Part shown: in pieces, positions 12,878 through 15,779 of the stretch | Position numbering within the stretch: the first letter of the stretch is position 1 | Layout of the letters: each line of letters opens with the position of its first letter | From: CAVWCW01 sp965365625 | GTDB lineage: Bacteria; Pseudomonadota; Gammaproteobacteria; Chromatiales; Chromatiaceae | DNA: 15,779 nucleotides | Reading direction: 5' to 3' | Assembly: GCA_965365625.1 (NCBI GenBank) | Contig: CBDUCL010000049.1 | Coordinates: 1-15,779, forward strand | Notes under the pieces: generated by a model | The model's input: only the letters and a program-made list of their open reading frames with translations | What the model was told of the DNA's origin: nothing | The model's database searches: none | Position numbers and translations under genes: made by a program

Positions 12878-14632
12878 ATGGCCGGCAAGATCCCCCGCGC
12901 GTTTATCGATGACTTGCTATCTCGGGTCGACATCGTCGATCTGATCGGCAGTCGCGTCCCGCTAAAGAAGGCCGGCAAGGACTTCCAAGCCCGCTGCCCC
13001 TTCCACGACGAAAAGACCCCATCCTTTACCGTCAGCCGCGACAAGCAGTTCTACCACTGCTTCGGCTGCGGGGCCCACGGTACCGCCATCGGCTTCTTGA
13101 TGGACTACGACCACCTAGGCTTTGTAGACGCCATCGAGACCCTGGCCCAGCACGCCGGCCTGGAGGTCCCCCGCGAGGCCGGCGCCCGCCAGGGGCCGGA
13201 CAGCCGCCCCCTGTATGAACTGATGGCCAGCGCCCAAGGCTATTTCCAAGAGCAGTTGCGCCGCCACCCGGCGGCCCGGCGCGCCGGCGACTATCTGAAG
13301 CAACGCGGACTGAGCGGCGAGATCGCCAATACCTATGCCATCGGCTACGCCCCGCCGGGCTGGGACAACCTGCTCAAGCGCTTCGGCAGCGACCCCGAGA
13401 CGATCAAGCGCTTGAGCCTCACCGGTCTGCTGGCGGAAAACGAGACCGGACGCCGCTACGACCGCTTCCGCGACCGCATCATGTTCCCGATCCGCGACCC
13501 ACGCGGTCGCACCATCGGCTTTGGCGGCCGGGTGCTCGACGACAGCAAGCCCAAGTACCTGAATTCCCCGGAGACCCCCCTGTTCCACAAGGGGCGGGAG
13601 ATCTACGGCCTGTTCGAGGCGCGCCAGGCCGAACGGCTGCTGGTCACCGAGGGCTATATGGATGTGATCGCCCTGGCGCAGTTCGGCATCCGCTACGCAG
13701 TGGCCACCCTGGGCACCGCCGCCACCGGCGACCACCTGGAGCGGCTGTTCCGCACCACGCCCGAGCTGGTGTTCTGTTTCGACGGCGACCAGGCAGGTCG
13801 CGATGCCGCCTGGAAGGCGCTGGAGCATACCCTGCCCCTGATGCGCGAAGGCCGCGAGGCGCGCTTCCTGTTCCTGCCCCAGGGCGAGGACCCGGACAGC
13901 CTGATCCGGCGCGAGGGCCAAGTCGCCTTCGAGCAGCGGCTGGAGCAGGCGCGCCCCCTGTCCAGGTTCCTGTTCGACAAGCTGGCCGAGGGCCTGGACA
14001 TGGCCAGCGACGAGGGTCGCGCTCGGTTGTTTGAGCTGGCTCGCCCGCGCCTACAGCGACTGCCGGAGGGGGTGTTTCGGGAGATGATGCTGCAGCGCCT
14101 GGCGCATCTGATCGAACTGCCCCGGGAGCGGTTGGGGGTGACGGTCGCGCCAGGCCCCGGCCCCGCCCCCAGGCCCCGCCGCCCCCAAGGGCCGCAGCGA
14201 ATGACACCGCTGCGTCTGGCCATCGGCCTGCTGGTGCAAAATCCGGGGCTGGCCGAATCCTGCCGGGCCCTGCCCCAGGACTGGCGCCGCCTAGTCACAC
14301 CCGGCATCGACTTGCTGGCGCAGATACTTGATTTACTGTGGATAGAACCTAACCTTACAACAGCGGCGCTTATTGAGCGTTGGCGCGAGAGCGCCCACTT
14401 CTCGGCCCTGAACCGGCTCGCGGTCTATCCGTTTCAGGTGCCAGAAGGGGGAGAGGAAATCGAGCTCCGCGGTGCGATTGCGCGACTCACCGAGCAGCAG
14501 CAGGAATCCGAGCTGGAACAGTTGTTGGCAAAAGCGCAGAGCGCGCCGATTTCGGGGCCTGACAAGCAACGCTTGATCGAGCTGCTGGCAGCGCGCTCGG
14601 AGCGCAGAGGAAATGGGGATTCGGTCTCGTAA
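12878..14632 (+). CDS. dnaG: DNA primase
   Basis: A 584-residue DnaG, close to the 581 of E. coli; it synthesises RNA primers at the replication fork and binds DnaB helicase. The N-terminal zinc domain has the CHC2 ligands C40, H43, C61 and C64 (CPFHDEKTPSF ... HCFGCG). The catalytic core includes the RNAP-like motif region around GRRYDRFRDRIMFPI and KPKYLNSPETPLFHKG. The Toprim site has E258 (VTEGYMD), D302 and D304 (FDGDQAGRDA). A Pro-rich linker near 425-445 leads to the helicase-binding domain. The ATG at 12878 matches family starts (MAGKIPRAFIDDLLSRVDIV). It lacks a Shine-Dalgarno sequence and is overlapped by a small out-of-frame reading frame, consistent with low primase expression. 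Confidence 0.97.
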   Translation: MAGKIPRAFIDDLLSRVDIVDLIGSRVPLKKAGKDFQARCPFHDEKTPSFTVSRDKQFYHCFGCGAHGTAIGFLMDYDHLGFVDAIETLAQHAGLEVPREAGARQGPDSRPLYELMASAQGYFQEQLRRHPAARRAGDYLKQRGLSGEIANTYAIGYAPPGWDNLLKRFGSDPETIKRLSLTGLLAENETGRRYDRFRDRIMFPIRDPRGRTIGFGGRVLDDSKPKYLNSPETPLFHKGREIYGLFEARQAERLLVTEGYMDVIALAQFGIRYAVATLGTAATGDHLERLFRTTPELVFCFDGDQAGRDAAWKALEHTLPLMREGREARFLFLPQGEDPDSLIRREGQVAFEQRLEQARPLSRFLFDKLAEGLDMASDEGRARLFELARPRLQRLPEGVFREMMLQRLAHLIELPRERLGVTVAPGPGPAPRPRRPQGPQRMTPLRLAIGLLVQNPGLAESCRALPQDWRRLVTPGIDLLAQILDLLWIEPNLTTAALIERWRESAHFSALNRLAVYPFQVPEGGEEIELRGAIARLTEQQQESELEQLLAKAQSAPISGPDKQRLIELLAARSERRGNGDSVS

Positions 14633-14640
14633 AGGGCCTC

Positions 14641-14655
14641 TATAAATGCTAGAAT
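14641..14655 (+). promoter_or_regulatory. Possible -10 elements upstream of rpoD
   Basis: In the 68-bp dnaG-rpoD gap, TATAAA (14641-14646) and TAGAAT (14650-14655) are good -10 hexamers, but no clear -35 is placed correctly. They may form a weak rpoD-proximal promoter, which would let the sigma factor be made independently of the upstream genes. The evidence is compositional only. Confidence 0.3.
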
Positions 14656-14700
14656 AGCCGGTTCCCAGTGAATTGCGTCTATCAGCCTTCAGGGTAGGAA

Positions 14701-15779
14701 ATGGATCAGCAACAGCAGCAATCTCAGATCAAGCAATTGATTGCCAAAGGCAAGGAACAAGGCTTCCTTACCTATGCGGAAGTCAACGATCACCTGCCCG
14801 ACGAGATCGTCGAACCCGAACAGATCGAAGACATCATCCGGATGATCAACGACATGGGGATCTCGGTCCACGAGGCCGCCCCGGATGCCGATGAACAGGT
14901 GATGTCGGACGCCGCCTCCCCCGACGACGACGCCGCCGAAGCCGCGGCCGCTGCGCTCGCCAGCGTCGACAGCGAATTCGGTCGCACCACCGATCCGGTG
15001 CGCATGTACATGCGCGAAATGGGCTCGGTGGAACTGCTGACCCGCGAGGGCGAACTGAAGATCGCCAAGCGCATCGAAGACGGCCTCAACCAGGTACTGG
15101 CGGCACTCGCGACCTTCCCCAACAGCACCACCGTCATCCTCGAAGCCTTCGATCGGGTGCAGAGGAGCGAAATGCGCCTCACCGACTTCATCAGCGGCTT
15201 CCACACCGCCGACGAAGAGGAAACCACCCCCAACTCCGGAGCGGCGGCCAGCGCTAGCGACGAAGACGATGAGAGCGAGGAGGAAGTGGACACCGGCCCC
15301 GACGCCGAAGAGACCGCCTTGCACATCGCCAAGCTTCGCGAGCAGCATGTCGCCTGGGTGGAATGCCTGCAGCAATACGGAAAAGACGACCCCCGCACCG
15401 CAGAGCAGCGCGAAAAGGTCAGCGAACTGTTCCTGGAACTCAAGTTCGTGCCTGCCATTTTCGCCAGCCTGGTGGAGGGCCTGCGTGAGACCATCGCCCG
15501 CATTCGCGCTCAGGAGCACAATGTGATGCAGCTCTGCGTTCGGCAGTGCGGCATGCCACGGCGCGAGTTCATCACCTCGTTTCCGGAGAACGAGACCAAC
15601 CTCGACTGGCTGCAAGGCTGGATCGATGCCGGCAAGCCCTTTTCCGCGCGCCTGCCGGAAGCGGCAGAGGAAGTCTCCCGGGCGCAAAAGCGGCTGCGCA
15701 ATATCGAGCGCGACAACCATCTCAGCATCAGCGAGATCAAGGAAGTCAACCGCCGCATGTCGATCGGCGAGGCCAAGGC
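14701..15779 (+). CDS. rpoD: RNA polymerase primary sigma factor RpoD (sigma-70), 3'-truncated by window
   Basis: An open frame of 359 codons with no stop, running off the right edge. It encodes the N-terminal part of sigma-70. Region 1.1 is residues about 1-80 (QSQIKQLIAKGKEQGFLTYA, and DIIRMINDMGISV). Region 1.2 begins near residue 98 (TDPVRMYMREMGSVELLTRE). The long non-conserved region typical of proteobacteria follows, with a very acidic stretch near 165-202. The visible part ends at NRRMSIGEAK, just before core-binding region 2.1. The start follows AGGGTAGGAA. It is the last recognised gene of the rpsU operon, and its product is the predicted target of the Rsd-like protein encoded at 2526-2981. 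Confidence 0.97.
   Translation, partial: MDQQQQQSQIKQLIAKGKEQGFLTYAEVNDHLPDEIVEPEQIEDIIRMINDMGISVHEAAPDADEQVMSDAASPDDDAAEAAAAALASVDSEFGRTTDPVRMYMREMGSVELLTREGELKIAKRIEDGLNQVLAALATFPNSTTVILEAFDRVQRSEMRLTDFISGFHTADEEETTPNSGAAASASDEDDESEEEVDTGPDAEETALHIAKLREQHVAWVECLQQYGKDDPRTAEQREKVSELFLELKFVPAIFASLVEGLRETIARIRAQEHNVMQLCVRQCGMPRREFITSFPENETNLDWLQGWIDAGKPFSARLPEAAEEVSRAQKRLRNIERDNHLSISEIKEVNRRMSIGEAK

Overview
The window is GC-rich, densely packed chromosomal DNA, almost certainly from a gammaproteobacterium. The evidence is the order rpsU - yqeY-like - dnaG - rpoD (the macromolecular synthesis operon), tsaD divergent from it, the neighbouring plsY/folB/folK block, and an Rsd/AlgQ-family anti-sigma factor, a family confined to this class as far as known. 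A TauE/SafE permease and homologues of two mitochondrial complex I factors fit a respiratory, perhaps Chromatiales-like, organism, but placement below class level is a guess. I see no tRNA, rRNA, insertion sequence, prophage gene or CRISPR array.

Layout. 1-105 is the downstream flank of the first operon and carries a short heptanucleotide tandem repeat. 106-2981 (minus) is a two-gene operon: an Rsd/AlgQ-like protein followed, with an ATGA overlap, by an 807-residue protein with a class III nucleotide cyclase domain. 2982-3276 is a divergent intergenic region leading to a secreted, Met/Gln/Gly-rich protein of unknown function (3277-3933, plus). 4028-4834 (minus) is a TauE/SafE permease, divergent from an NDUFA9-like atypical SDR (4945-5895, plus). 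5903-8309 (minus) holds a MidA/NDUFAF7-family methyltransferase overlapping a lipoprotein aminopeptidase gene. 8336-9091 (plus) is a PTR1/FolM-type pteridine reductase facing folK and folB (9104-9947, minus). plsY (10088-10684, plus) is divergent from folB and converges on tsaD (10776-11813, minus). A 340-bp region full of inverted repeats separates tsaD from rpsU, which starts the operon rpsU-yqeY-like-dnaG-rpoD. rpoD runs off the right edge.

How the genes fit together. The right half is core information processing: ribosomal protein S21, primase, the primary sigma factor and t6A tRNA modification. The middle is folate/pterin and phospholipid synthesis. The left half is the least ordinary part. 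A predicted sigma-70 antagonist is translationally coupled to a cyclase-like protein that keeps the metal-binding and transition-state residues but lacks both canonical purine-selecting residues. This pair is the best candidate here for an undescribed signalling module, possibly linking a nucleotide second messenger to control of the RpoD encoded about 12 kb away; that link is inference. Secondary points of interest are the inverted repeats between tsaD and rpsU, a repeated 12-mer resembling the 16S anti-Shine-Dalgarno sequence at two junctions of the rpsU operon, and the clustering of two complex I factor homologues.
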